From NCBI RefSeq assembly GCF_016031615.1, contig NZ_JACYXC010000001.1:62001-126000 (forward strand): a stretch of 64,000 bases of DNA, read 5' to 3'. Position 1 is the stretch's first letter. Every line of letters starts with the position of its first letter. The notes beneath the pieces were generated by a model that was not told the DNA's origin, did not search any database, and saw nothing but the letters and a program-made list of their open reading frames with translations. This stretch comes from Streptomyces pactum. Lineage in GTDB: Bacteria > Actinomycetota > Actinomycetes > Streptomycetales > Streptomycetaceae. Made by a program: the position numbers and the translations under genes. Below, piece by piece: positions 50,754-59,551 of the stretch.

Positions 50754-52031
50754 TCAGGCCGCGGGGGCCGCGCGTTGCAGGGCGGTGACGACGCGGTCGA
50801 GGGCGTCCGGGCTGTGCGGGTCGGTGAGGTTGACCCAGAGCTTGAACATGAAGCGCCGGAGGACGGGCCGCTGCAGGCTGTGGGTGGCGACGAGCTTCAT
50901 GACGCGCGGATGGTTCAGGGCCTGCACGACGAGGCGTCCCACCGTGAAGTAGCGCCCGTAGGCCTCCCGGATGGTCACGGGGTAGCGCAGCAGGGCTTCG
51001 TCGCGGGCGCGTGCGGTGGGCTGTGCCAGGGCCCGGGTGACGGTTTCGGCGGTCAGGCGGCCGGATTCCATCGCGTAGTCGATGCCTTCACCGCTGAGCG
51101 GGTTGATCATTCCACCGGCGTCGCCGGTCAGCAGCAGACCGCGGGTGTACTGGGGGCGGCGGTTGAGTCCGGCGGGCAGCGGCGCTCCGCGCAGCGGTCC
51201 GGTGGCGTGATCCTCGTCGAAGTGCCAGGCCGCGGGGAGCCTGGCGGTCCACTCCCGGAAGATGCGCCGGTGATCGACCTCGGGTCTGCGTCCCAGGTGG
51301 AAGGTTCCGACGCCGACGTTGAAGACGCCGTCACCGACCGGGAAGATCCATCCGTAGCCGAACGGCATGACGGGCCGGCCCCGGCCGTCGCGGGTCTCCA
51401 GGTCGAGCCATGCCTCCAGGTGATCCCGGTTGCGGTGCGGCGCCCTGTAGTAGCGGCGTACGGCTACGCCCATGGGCCGGTCGGTGCGCTGGTGGAGACC
51501 GAGGGCGACGGCGAGCCGGCCGGCGGCGCCGTCGGCGGCCACCAGCAGGGGCGCACGGTAGGTGTAGGTGGCACCGTCCCGGTGGGCGACCACGCCGCGG
51601 ACGTGGCCGGTGGCCGGATCGACCAGCGGCGCGGTGACCCTGGTTCCCTCCAGCAGGCGCGCACCCGCCGCCACCGCGTTCCGGGCGAGCAGCTGGTCGA
51701 GGTCCTCGCGGGGCCGCACGAGCCCGTGGTCGGGGTAGGACGCCACGTCGGGCCAGGGCAGCTCGACGGTGGTGCCGGAGCCGTGCACCCGCAGACCGCG
51801 TGTGCGCACCCACCCGTCCCCGTCGAGGTCGATGCCCATGTCGAGGAGTTCCCGCACGGCGCGCGGCGTGAGCCCGTCCCCGCAGATCTTGTCCCGCGGG
51901 AAGGTGGCCTTCTCCAGCAGCAGGACGTCGTGTCCCGCGCGGGCCAGGTGGTAGGCGGCGCTGCAGCCGGCCGGGCCGGCGCCGACGACGATGATGTCGG
52001 CCGAGTCGCCGTGGTGGGGGGACGGGTCCAT
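50754..52031 (-). CDS. geranylgeranyl reductase family flavoprotein
   Basis: The product is 425 aa from ATG 52031 (GGAAAGCCC before it). ADIIVVGAGPAGCSAAYHLA is the FAD dinucleotide motif, KATFPRDKICGDGLTPRAVR the family Cys-Gly-Asp-Gly signature, FGYGWIFPVGDGVFNVGVGT the PxxYxWxFP substrate motif and LLTGDAGGMINPLSGEGIDY the second FAD motif. This family saturates isoprenoid chains of lipids, menaquinone (MenJ-like) or secondary metabolites, using FAD and a reductant at the membrane. Menaquinone side-chain reduction is the likeliest role in Streptomyces, but it is not proven by context. Confidence 0.92.
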   Translation of the reverse strand: MDPSPHHGDSADIIVVGAGPAGCSAAYHLARAGHDVLLLEKATFPRDKICGDGLTPRAVRELLDMGIDLDGDGWVRTRGLRVHGSGTTVELPWPDVASYPDHGLVRPREDLDQLLARNAVAAGARLLEGTRVTAPLVDPATGHVRGVVAHRDGATYTYRAPLLVAADGAAGRLAVALGLHQRTDRPMGVAVRRYYRAPHRNRDHLEAWLDLETRDGRGRPVMPFGYGWIFPVGDGVFNVGVGTFHLGRRPEVDHRRIFREWTARLPAAWHFDEDHATGPLRGAPLPAGLNRRPQYTRGLLLTGDAGGMINPLSGEGIDYAMESGRLTAETVTRALAQPTARARDEALLRYPVTIREAYGRYFTVGRLVVQALNHPRVMKLVATHSLQRPVLRRFMFKLWVNLTDPHSPDALDRVVTALQRAAPAA

Positions 52032-52644
52032 GGGCTTTCCTCCGCGGGGGTCGTCGGCGGCGGGTAGGAGGGCTTGGCATCCGTACCCCGCCCGGGGAGG
52101 CCGATCACCGTTCGGGGAAAGTTCTGCCGCCATGGACGTGCCGCACCCGACGCGACGCATCGCACACCCGTCCGGTGACGGGGATGGCCGTGGGCGGACC
52201 GGAGCCGGCGACGCCCTAACGACGGCGCCCCCGGCCGACGACCGTCCCCCGCGGTACGACGGCCGTCGCCCTGCCCGGCTCCGCACCATCGGCCGGCGGC
52301 CGGCGCCTCCGTCCGAGGCCGACCCGTGCCGCCGGGTTCCCGCCCCTGGCCTGCGCGGGCCGCCTTCCCTTTCGGTGGGCGCGGAGCGACGGGCATGCCC
52401 GCCTGGTGACGGGTGATGCGGGCGACGCACGGGCAGCAGGAACGGCCAACCGCGCCCCGCGGCGCCCGTCCGGGGGAACCCCCGGGCGACGGAGGAGCCG
52501 TGTCCCCCGGACCGTAGGGTGGGGGCGGTCAGGCCGGTCCCGGACCGCCGGGATCGCGGCGGGGCCGGTGGGCACGAGAACGGGCGGCGCCTGAGCCGGG
52601 GCCTTCGGGCGGCCACCGGAAGCGGAGCGCCGAGGGGGTTTGCC
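52032..52644. other. divergent intergenic region without a supported gene
   Basis: Should contain promoters for the reductase (left) and TauE-like gene (right). All frames are Arg/Pro/Ala-rich without resemblance to families. Confidence 0.4.
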
Positions 52645-53427
52645 GTGGACTGGTCGAGGGGGCTGCTCGGTTTCGCCGCCGGGCTGCTGATATCCGTCGC
52701 CACGGCGCCCGTGGGCGTGTCCGGGGCGGTGTTCCTGCTGCCCGTCCAGGTCAGCGTGCTGGGCGTGCCGAGCCCGGCGGTGACCCCGACGAACCTGCTC
52801 TACAACGTCGTGGCCGGCCCCGGCGCCCTCCTCCGCTACCGGCGGGCCGGTCGTCTCGCAGGACCACTGACCCGTCTGCTGGTCGCCGGCACCCTGCCCG
52901 GTGTCGTCCTCGGCGCCCTCGTCCGTGTCTTCGCGGTCCCCGGCCCGCGCGTCTTCCGTCTGCTCGTCGCGGCGCTCCTGCTGCCGCTCGGGTTGTGGCT
53001 GGGGCTGCGGACCGTACGTCCGGCGCCGGCCCGTGCGCCGCGTCCGCCCTCGCCGCGCTCCATCAGGGCGTCGGCCCTGGCCGTCGGCGTCGCCGGCGGG
53101 GTCTACGGGATCGGAGGGGGCTCCCTGCTCGGCCCGATCCTCGTGGGCCGGGGAATCCCGGTCGCCACCGTCGCGCCGGCAGCGCTGGCCGCCACCTTCG
53201 TGACCTCCGTCCTCGGTGCGGTCACCTACGCGCTGCTGTCCCTGACCGCCATGGGCGAGGTCGCCCCCGACTGGCTGCTGGGCCTGTCCTGCGGGGCCGG
53301 CGGCCTCCTCGGCGGGTACCTGGGCGCACGCCTCCAGCCCCGCCTGCCCGAGACCGCCCTGCGCCTGCTGCTCGTGGTCCTGGCGACCGGGGTCGGCGCG
53401 CTGTACGCGGTGCAGGTCATGGGCTGA
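52645..53427 (+). CDS. TauE/SafE-family sulfite/anion exporter-like permease
   Basis: The product is 260 aa, starting at GTG 52645 after GAGGGGG. Seven to eight hydrophobic helices are visible, with the characteristic repeated halves. The first is LGFAAGLLISVATAPVGVSG and SPAVTPTNLLYNVVAGPGAL. The second is ALAVGVAGGVYGIGGGSLLG and TVAPAALAATFVTSVLGAVT, each half having the G-x-G-G-G or related loop. Family members move sulfite, sulfonates or organic anions across the membrane. The substrate cannot be inferred from neighbours. Confidence 0.88.
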   Translation: MDWSRGLLGFAAGLLISVATAPVGVSGAVFLLPVQVSVLGVPSPAVTPTNLLYNVVAGPGALLRYRRAGRLAGPLTRLLVAGTLPGVVLGALVRVFAVPGPRVFRLLVAALLLPLGLWLGLRTVRPAPARAPRPPSPRSIRASALAVGVAGGVYGIGGGSLLGPILVGRGIPVATVAPAALAATFVTSVLGAVTYALLSLTAMGEVAPDWLLGLSCGAGGLLGGYLGARLQPRLPETALRLLLVVLATGVGALYAVQVMG

Positions 53428-53621
53428 CCGTGCGGTGATGCGGCCGCCCCCGCCGCGCATCGGTCCCGGTCCTCGGGCGGGTGGCAGGAGACGGTCCCCG
53501 GCCGCCGGGGGGGAGCGCCCGGTCGTCCCCGCCCTTCCGCACCTGCCGGACCGGTGCGGTGAACGCACCTCCCGGCGGCTCGGTGGGCGGGCCGGAGGGC
53601 CCCGGCCAGCCCACCGAGGCA

Positions 53622-54518
53622 TCAGGAGGCCAGCGCCTCGCGGAGCGTCGAGGGCTTGAGACCGAAGGTGTTGCGGATGTCGCCGTCGTCCACGATGAAG
53701 GGACGCTCGGACATGTAGCCCATCTCGGCGAACTCCCGCCACAGCGGATCGGTCAAGGACAGCAGCGCCAGGTCCCGTTCGGTGAGCGGCTCCAACCGCG
53801 GTTCGGGTGCGCCGTGGAGTTCGGCGAGTTCGGTCGCGGCGCGGCGCACGGTCGTGGTGATGACCGGGGCGTGCCACGCCCGTCCCCAGGACCGGTCGTC
53901 GCCGCCGACCGCCACCAGTGCCGCCGCGACGTCTCGGGTGAAGGAGAACGAGTGGGCCGCATCGGGGTTGCCGTGGACGAGAGCGAGTTCACCGTCGAGG
54001 ACCCGGTCCGCGACCAGCAGCGTGAACGCCGAGACCGCGCCCGGGCCCAGGTACTGGCCGGCTCGCAATTCGGTGACCCGCAACCGCCCTTCGTTGTGGG
54101 CGTTCTCGGCCTGCCGCCACAGTTCCGCCCGCACCCGGCCCTTCCGGGTGTGCGGGGTCATCGGGGTGCGCTCGGTGACCGGTTCGGTGGTCTGCTGGTA
54201 GCCGTAGTGGTTGCCGAGCATCACGTAGTCGGCCCCGGCCCGCTCGGTCGCGGCGAGAATCGAGGCGAACAACGGCGGCATGGTCTCCGGCCAGGTCTGG
54301 TAGGCGGTCATGGCGGCGTTGAAGACCGTGGTCGCTCCGGCCAGTGCCTCGGCCAGCTCGTCGGTGCGGCCCGCGTCCAGGGCGACGCGTTCGATGCCGG
54401 GGTGGTCGGGACCACTGCCGCGGCGGGTGATGAGGCGGACCCGCTCGCCCCTGTCCGCCAGCTGTCCGGCGGTCGCGACCCCGGTCGCTCCTGCTCCGAT
54501 GACGACTGGTCCACTCAT
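53622..54518 (-). CDS. NAD(P)-dependent epimerase/reductase-like SDR (atypical)
   Basis: The product is 298 aa from ATG 54518 (GGAGACACGATC before it). GPVVIGAGATGVATAGQLAD is the N-terminal G-x-G-A-T-G nucleotide motif of extended/atypical SDRs. LAGATTVFNAAMTAYQTWPE and GADYVMLGNHYGYQQTTEPV follow. The catalytic YxxxK is not clear, so it could be a reductase or a NmrA-like sensor. FSFTRDVAAALVAVGGDDRS and the C-terminal DIRNTFGLKPSTLREALAS are typical of NAD-epimerase annotations. It is divergent from a GlxA-type regulator, its likely controller. Confidence 0.85.
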   Translation of the reverse strand: MSGPVVIGAGATGVATAGQLADRGERVRLITRRGSGPDHPGIERVALDAGRTDELAEALAGATTVFNAAMTAYQTWPETMPPLFASILAATERAGADYVMLGNHYGYQQTTEPVTERTPMTPHTRKGRVRAELWRQAENAHNEGRLRVTELRAGQYLGPGAVSAFTLLVADRVLDGELALVHGNPDAAHSFSFTRDVAAALVAVGGDDRSWGRAWHAPVITTTVRRAATELAELHGAPEPRLEPLTERDLALLSLTDPLWREFAEMGYMSERPFIVDDGDIRNTFGLKPSTLREALAS

Positions 54519-54664
54519 GATCGTGTCTCCGTTCACCTTCACGACGAAACGCTTCCCCGCGGGGGGAGCGTGGTTCGCGGAGGGCCCGTCCGCACGTCCG
54601 ACTCTGCCGTGCCGGCGCAGGGTAGGTTAGCGGCCTGAAAGCCACGAGCTCCAAGGATCCAGCC

Positions 54665-55612
54665 ATGCATCGTGTCGCTGTCCTGGCCATACCCGCGATC
54701 AAGCCCTTCGACCTGTCCATGCCGTCGGCGCTGCTCGGCGCCGCCGAACTCGACGGTCGCCCCGGCTACGAGGTGACGGTGTGCACCGCGACGCCCGGTG
54801 TGATCGGCGCCTCCGGCGGAATCGAGGTGGTGGTACGGCACGGCCTTGAGGCGGTCGCGGCGGCGGACACGGTGATCGTCCCTTCGACGGCCAGCCGGCA
54901 CGACACCGATCCGGCCGCACTGGACGCCTTGCGGGAGGCGGCCGCCGCGGGCAAGCGCATCGCCTCGATCTGCAGCGGTGCCTTCGCCCTCGCTCACGCC
55001 GGTCTCCTCGACGGCCGTGTCGCCACCACCCACTGGGCTCTGGCCGAGGAGATGCGGCACGCCTTCCCCTCGGTGCACGTGGACGCCGACCGGTTGTTCG
55101 CCGAGGACGGGCCGCTCATCACCGGTGCGGGCTCGGCCGCCGGGATCGACCTGTGTCTGCACCTGATCAGCCGCGACTACGGCGCGGCCGTGGCCAACGC
55201 GGCGGCCCGCGCCGCCGTCGTCACCCCGGTCCGGCACGGCGGGCAGGCGCAGTTCGTGCACACCCCGCTGCCGGCCGAGACCGGCTCCTCGCTGGACGCG
55301 GCCCGCGTCTGGGCGCTGCGGCACCTGGACCGGCCGATCTCGCTGCACGACCTGGCCGCCCGGGCCCGGGTGAGTGTGCGGACCCTGACCCGCCGCTTCA
55401 CGGCCGAGACCGGGGTGACCCCGTTCCGGTGGTTGCTCCAGCAGCGGCTGCTGCGCGCCCGTGAGCTGCTGGAGACCACCGATCTCACCGTGGACCAGGT
55501 GGCCGACCGCAGCGGGCTCGGCTCCGGCGAGTCGCTCCGCCAGCACCTGAGGCGCCAGATCGGCATGACCCCGGCCGCCTACCGGAGCGCCTTCGCCCAC
55601 CGCCGCGCGTGA
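54665..55612 (+). CDS. GlxA-family AraC-type transcriptional regulator
   Basis: The product is 315 aa. Residues 1-170 form a DJ-1/PfpI-like amidase domain: AVLAIPAIKPFDLSMPSALL, the nucleophile-elbow region GKRIASICSGAFALAHAGLL (Cys present), and ATTHWALAEEMRHAFPSVHV. The C-terminal 100 residues are a double AraC HTH (SLHDLAARARVSVRTLTRRF, GVTPFRWLLQQRLLRARELL, DRSGLGSGESLRQHLRRQIG). The domain order is that of GlxA regulators, usually activators of a neighbouring gene. The epimerase gene lies divergently 146 bp away. The ligand is unknown. Confidence 0.93.
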   Translation: MHRVAVLAIPAIKPFDLSMPSALLGAAELDGRPGYEVTVCTATPGVIGASGGIEVVVRHGLEAVAAADTVIVPSTASRHDTDPAALDALREAAAAGKRIASICSGAFALAHAGLLDGRVATTHWALAEEMRHAFPSVHVDADRLFAEDGPLITGAGSAAGIDLCLHLISRDYGAAVANAAARAAVVTPVRHGGQAQFVHTPLPAETGSSLDAARVWALRHLDRPISLHDLAARARVSVRTLTRRFTAETGVTPFRWLLQQRLLRARELLETTDLTVDQVADRSGLGSGESLRQHLRRQIGMTPAAYRSAFAHRRA

Positions 55613-55711
55613 GGGCCGGTCGGTGCGCCGCCCCGGCCGGGTGGCCGGCCCGGCCCCGTCCCGTCCGCCGGCCCGGCGGGACGGGGCTCGCCCGGCGTCG
55701 CCGGCCGGTGG

Positions 55712-56497
55712 TCACAGGGGCGTGACGTAGGCCCCCGCGATGCCGCCGTCGACCAGGAATTCCGCGGCGTTGACGAACGAGGAGTCGTCACTGGCGAGGA
55801 AGGCCACCGCGGCGGCGATCTCCTCCGGTTCGGCGAACCGGCCGGCCGGGACGTGGACCAGGCGGCGGGCGGCACGCTCGGGGTCCTTGGCGAACAGCTC
55901 CTTCAGCAGGGGGGTGTTGACCGGCCCGGGGCACAGGGCGTTGACCCGGATGCCCTCGCGGGCGAACTGCACGCCCAGCTCCCGGGACATCGCCAGGACC
56001 CCGCCCTTGGAGGCGGTGTAGCTGATCTGGGAGGTGGCGGCACCCATCCTGGCCACGAAGGAGGCGGTGTTGATGATCGAGCCCCTGCCCTGCCGCCGCA
56101 TGTAGGGGATGACGGCCTTGCAGCACAGGTAGACGGAGGTGAGGTTGACCTCCTGGACGCGTTTCCACGCGTCCAGGCCGGTGGTGAGGATGGAGTCGTC
56201 GTCGGGGGGTGAGATGCCCGCGTTGTTGAAGGCGATGTCGATCGACCCGTAGGTGTCGTGGGCGGTGGCGAACAGCGCCTCCACCTGTCCGGCGTCGGTG
56301 ACGTCGGCCCGGACGAAGAGCCCGCCGACCTCCTCGGCGGCGGCTTCGCCGGCCCGCTCGTCGATGTCGGCGCAGACCACGTGGGCGCCTTCGGACGCCA
56401 GGCGGCGCGCGGTGGCCAGGCCGATGCCGCTGCCCGCTCCGGTGATGACGGCGGTGCGGTCCACCAGGCGTCGGCAGGCCGCGTCGTGCTCGGTCAT
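55712..56497 (-). CDS. SDR oxidoreductase of the ethanolamine/polyamine-type locus
   Basis: The product is 261 aa. DRTAVITGAGSGIGLATARR (cofactor motif), DIAFNNAGISPPDDDS (NNAG), SFVARMGAATSQISYTASKG (catalytic Ser, Tyr, Lys) and NALCPGPVNTPLLKELFAKD are those of classical SDRs such as 3-oxoacyl-ACP reductases. Its ATG is directly adjacent to the TGA of the aldehyde dehydrogenase gene with no gap, so they are co-translated. In the GlnA4-type pathway it may reduce or oxidise the gamma-glutamyl intermediate. The exact step is inferred from position only. Confidence 0.92.
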   Translation of the reverse strand: MTEHDAACRRLVDRTAVITGAGSGIGLATARRLASEGAHVVCADIDERAGEAAAEEVGGLFVRADVTDAGQVEALFATAHDTYGSIDIAFNNAGISPPDDDSILTTGLDAWKRVQEVNLTSVYLCCKAVIPYMRRQGRGSIINTASFVARMGAATSQISYTASKGGVLAMSRELGVQFAREGIRVNALCPGPVNTPLLKELFAKDPERAARRLVHVPAGRFAEPEEIAAAVAFLASDDSSFVNAAEFLVDGGIAGAYVTPL

Positions 56498-57862
56498 TCA
56501 GCTCTCCTCCGTGCTGATGAAGACGTTCTTGGTCTCGGTGAAGGCGTGGAGCGCGTCCGGGCCCAGCTCCCGACCGAGACCGGACTGGCGGAAGCCGCCG
56601 AACGGGGTCCAGTAGCGGACGCTGCGGTGCGAGTTGACGGAGAGGTTGCCGGCCGCGACGGCGCGCGAGACGCGGACGGCGCGGCCGACGTCGCGGGTCC
56701 AGATGGAGCCGGACAGTCCGTAGTCGGTGGCGTTGGCCAGCCGTACCGCCTCCGTCTCGTCGGCGAACGGGATCACGACGGCCACCGGTCCGAAGATCTC
56801 CTCGACGGCGGTGCGGTCGTCCGGCCGCCCCTCCAGGACGGTGGCCGGGTACCAGAAGCCCTTGCCGGCGGGGGTCTCACCGCGGATGGCGGCGGGGGCG
56901 GTTTCGGGGACGTAGGACCGTACGCGCTCGCGCTGGGCGGCGGAGATCAGCGGGCCCATGGAGGTGGCGGGGTCGGCCGGGTCGCCGGCGGTGAAGGCCC
57001 GCACGGCCGGTTCCAGCAGTTCCAGGAAGCGGTCGTAGACCGGCGCGTGGACCAGGATGCGGCTGCGGGCGCAGCAGTCCTGGCCGGTGTTGTCCAGGAA
57101 CGAGCCGGGCGCGGCGGCCGCGGCGGCCTCGATGTCGGCGTCGGCGAAGACGATGTTGGGGCTCTTGCCGCCGAGTTCCAGGGTGACCCGCTTCACCGTC
57201 GCGGCGCACCTGGCCATGATCTCCTTGCCGACGGCGGTGGAGCCGGTGAAGACGATTTTGGCGACGCCGGGGTGTTCCACCAGCGCGCCGCCCGCGATGG
57301 GCCCCTCGCCGGGCAGGACCTGGAACAGTCCCTCCGGCAGCCCGGCCACCAGGGCGAGTTCGGCCAGCCGGAGCGCGGTGAGCGGGGTGGTCTCGGCGGG
57401 TTTGAGGAGGACGGCGTTGCCGGCGGCGAGGGCGGGGGCGGTACCCCAGGCGGCGATCGGCATGGGGAAGTTCCACGGGGCGATCACGGCGACGACGCCC
57501 AGCGGTTCGTGGAAGGTGACGTCCAGGCCGCCGGGCACCGGGATCTGGCGGCCGGTCAGGCGTTCCACTCCCCCGGCCGCGTAGTCCAGCAGGTCGCGGA
57601 CGTTGCCCGCCTCCCAGCGGGCGTTGCCGATCGGGTGTCCGGCCTCGCGGACCTCCAGGGCGGCCAGCTCCTCCAGGTGGTCGTCCACGGTGGCGGCGAA
57701 ACGGCGGAGCAGCCGGGCGCGGTCACCGGGGGCGAGGGCGGCCCAGCGCTCCTGCGCCCGCGCGGCCCGGGCCACGGCGGTGTCCACGTCGGTGCGTCCG
57801 GCCGCCGGGACGGTGGCGATGACCTCCTCGGTCGCCGGGTTGAGTACGTCAAGCTCGTCCAA
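56498..57862 (-). CDS. aldehyde dehydrogenase (NAD(P)+), gamma-glutamyl-aldehyde type by context
   Basis: The product is 454 aa. The start is TTG at 57860-57862, since GAGGAGAGACC precedes it and the family N terminus LDVLNPATEEVIATVPAAGR begins there. VVAVIAPWNFPMPIAAWGTA, IVFTGSTAVGKEIMARCAAT, the general-base Glu in RVTLELGGKSPNIVFADADI, the nucleophile Cys in NTGQDCCARSR and EEIFGPVAVVIPFADETEAV are all intact. The gene lies between a GlnA4-like synthetase and an SDR. It probably oxidises the aldehyde derived from a gamma-glutamylated amine. It ends flush with the SDR start. Confidence 0.93.
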   Translation of the reverse strand: MDELDVLNPATEEVIATVPAAGRTDVDTAVARAARAQERWAALAPGDRARLLRRFAATVDDHLEELAALEVREAGHPIGNARWEAGNVRDLLDYAAGGVERLTGRQIPVPGGLDVTFHEPLGVVAVIAPWNFPMPIAAWGTAPALAAGNAVLLKPAETTPLTALRLAELALVAGLPEGLFQVLPGEGPIAGGALVEHPGVAKIVFTGSTAVGKEIMARCAATVKRVTLELGGKSPNIVFADADIEAAAAAAPGSFLDNTGQDCCARSRILVHAPVYDRFLELLEPAVRAFTAGDPADPATSMGPLISAAQRERVRSYVPETAPAAIRGETPAGKGFWYPATVLEGRPDDRTAVEEIFGPVAVVIPFADETEAVRLANATDYGLSGSIWTRDVGRAVRVSRAVAAGNLSVNSHRSVRYWTPFGGFRQSGLGRELGPDALHAFTETKNVFISTEES

Positions 57863-58005
57863 GGTCTCTCCTCGCGGCGTGCCGGTCCGCGGGTCGTGCG
57901 CGGCGGCCCGCCGGTGGTCGGTGTCGTGCCCGCCCCCTCTCCCCGTGCGGGGCGTGCTCGGCAGGGGTACGGAGCGCTGAGCGTGCGCCTGCGGCATGGC
58001 TCCGG

Positions 58006-58123
58006 CCGTACGACGGCTCGTCCGTACGGCTGCCGCACCCTTTCGGCGGTTGCGCCCGTACGGCCGCTGCGTCCCTACGGCGGTTGTCCCCGTACGGCGG
58101 CTACATCCGTTCGAAGGAGCGGA
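58006..58123. repeat. tandem array of a 17-bp unit
   Basis: About seven head-to-tail degenerate copies of CCGTACGGCGGCTGCGT lie in the gap after the GlnA4-like gene. The last copies run into the gene's final codons, so the array overlaps its stop (58101-58103). Units begin at 58006, 58022, 58039, 58056, 58073, 58090 and 58107. All but the first are 17 bp. Confidence 0.75.
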
Positions 58124-59468
58124 AGCGCTCCCAGTCGGTGACGGCGGTGTCGAACGCCTCCTGCTCGACCCGCGCCATGTTCAGGTAGTGCTCGACGACC
58201 TCGTCCCCGAATGCGCCGCGGGCGATGGGACTGTCGCGCCACAGGCCGGCGGCTTCCCGCAGCGTGGTGGGGACGTGCTCCGCGTCGCCGGTGTAGGCGT
58301 TGCCGGTGCAGGGGCCGGGGAGTTCGAGCGCGTTGTCGATGCCGTGCAGACCGGCCGCGATCATGCCGGCGACGGCGAGGTAGGGGTTGACGTCACCGCC
58401 GGGCAGCCGGTTCTCCAGCCGGTGGGCGTGGCCGTGGCCGATGACCCGCAGGGCGCAGGTGCGGTTGTCCGGCCCCCAGGCCACCGCGGTGGGGGCGAAG
58501 GAGCCGGGCCGGAACCGTTTGTAGGAGTTGATGTTGGGGGCGTGGAGAAGGGTGAGGTCGCGCATCGCGGCGAGCTGTCCGGCCAGGAAGTGCCGCATGA
58601 GCGGGGACATGCCGTAGGGGGCGGAGTCGTCGGCGAGTACCGGGTGCCCGTTCCCGTCGCGCAGGGACAGGTGGATGTGGCAGGAGTTGCCCTCCCGTTC
58701 GTCGTACTTGGCCATGAAGGTGAGTGCCATCCCTTCCTGGGCGGCGATCTCCTTGGCCCCGGTCTTGTACACGGCGTGCTGGTCGCAGGTGGTGAGGGCG
58801 TCGGCGTAGCGGAAGGTGATCTCGTGCTGGCCGCGGTTGCACTCGCCCTTGGCGGACTCCACCGCCATGCCGGCGGCGCCCATGTCGTTGCGGATGCGGC
58901 GCAGCAGGGGTTCGACGCGGCCGGTGCCGAGGACGGAGTAGTCGATGTTGTACTGGTTGGCGGGGCTCATGTCCCGGTAGCCGCGTGACCAGGCGCTCTC
59001 GTAGGTGTCCTTGAAGAGCATGAACTCCAGCTCGGTGGCGGCGTAGGCGGTCCAGCCGCGTTCGGTGAGCCGGTCGAGCTGGCGGCGGAGTATCTGGCGG
59101 GGGGAGGCCGGGACGGGAGAGCCGTCGTGCCAGGTGAGGTCGGCGGTGACCAGGGCGGTGCCGGGGTTCCAGGGGGTGCGGCGGAGTGTGGCGGGGTCGG
59201 CCCGCATGGCGAAGTCGCCGTAGCCGCGTTCCCAGGAGGACATGGCGTAGCCGGTGACGGTGTTCATGTCGGCGTCCACGGCGAGCAGGTAGGTACAGCC
59301 CTCGGTGCCGTGGTCGAGCACCTCGTCGAGGAAGAAGCGGGCGGCGAACCGCTTGCCCTGCAGCCGGCCCTGCATGTCGGTGAAGGCCAGGACGACGGTG
59401 TCGATCTCTCCGGAGTCGATGAGCCTCTTCAGCTCCCCGGTGGACAGCGGGGGGGTGCGGTCTGCCAC
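58101..59468 (-). CDS. glutamine synthetase-like gamma-glutamyl-amine synthetase (GlnA4-type)
   Basis: The product is 455 aa. It has the glutamine-synthetase fold. IDTVVLAFTDMQGRLQGKRF lies in the N-terminal beta-grasp. The catalytic barrel has ATELEFMLFKDTYESAWSRG, ESAKGECNRGQHEITFRYAD (metal-binding Glu and His), GNSCHIHLSLRDGNGHP, INSYKRFRPGSFAPTAVAWG and CALRVIGHGHAHRLENRLPG. The residues after the ammonium pocket and the neighbouring permease, ALDH and FadR-like regulator point to glutamylation of ethanolamine or a polyamine, not of ammonia. In S. coelicolor such a GlnA4 makes gamma-glutamylethanolamide. Assignment of the amine is inferred. It is divergent from the FadR gene with a dyad between them. 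Confidence 0.88.
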   Translation of the reverse strand: MADRTPPLSTGELKRLIDSGEIDTVVLAFTDMQGRLQGKRFAARFFLDEVLDHGTEGCTYLLAVDADMNTVTGYAMSSWERGYGDFAMRADPATLRRTPWNPGTALVTADLTWHDGSPVPASPRQILRRQLDRLTERGWTAYAATELEFMLFKDTYESAWSRGYRDMSPANQYNIDYSVLGTGRVEPLLRRIRNDMGAAGMAVESAKGECNRGQHEITFRYADALTTCDQHAVYKTGAKEIAAQEGMALTFMAKYDEREGNSCHIHLSLRDGNGHPVLADDSAPYGMSPLMRHFLAGQLAAMRDLTLLHAPNINSYKRFRPGSFAPTAVAWGPDNRTCALRVIGHGHAHRLENRLPGGDVNPYLAVAGMIAAGLHGIDNALELPGPCTGNAYTGDAEHVPTTLREAAGLWRDSPIARGAFGDEVVEHYLNMARVEQEAFDTAVTDWERFRSFERM

Positions 59469-59503
59469 GGTGATGCCTCCAGTGGGGATGCGACCGGGGT
59501 CAT

Positions 59504-59523
59504 AAGGTAGGCGTGCGGACCTT
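59504..59523. promoter_or_regulatory. FadR/GntR-type operator, copy 1 (AAGGT-N10-ACCTT)
   Basis: AAGGT (59504-59508) and ACCTT (59519-59523) are separated by 10 bp in the gap between the synthetase and the FadR-like regulator. The same dyad, with longer arms, recurs upstream of the permease. Confidence 0.65.
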
Positions 59524-59551
59524 TGGTTGGGAAGTAGGGGTGGAGGGTCGG

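Noticed and set aside
56258..58141. 627-aa plus-strand open frame
   Set aside because: Antisense to the SDR and aldehyde dehydrogenase genes.
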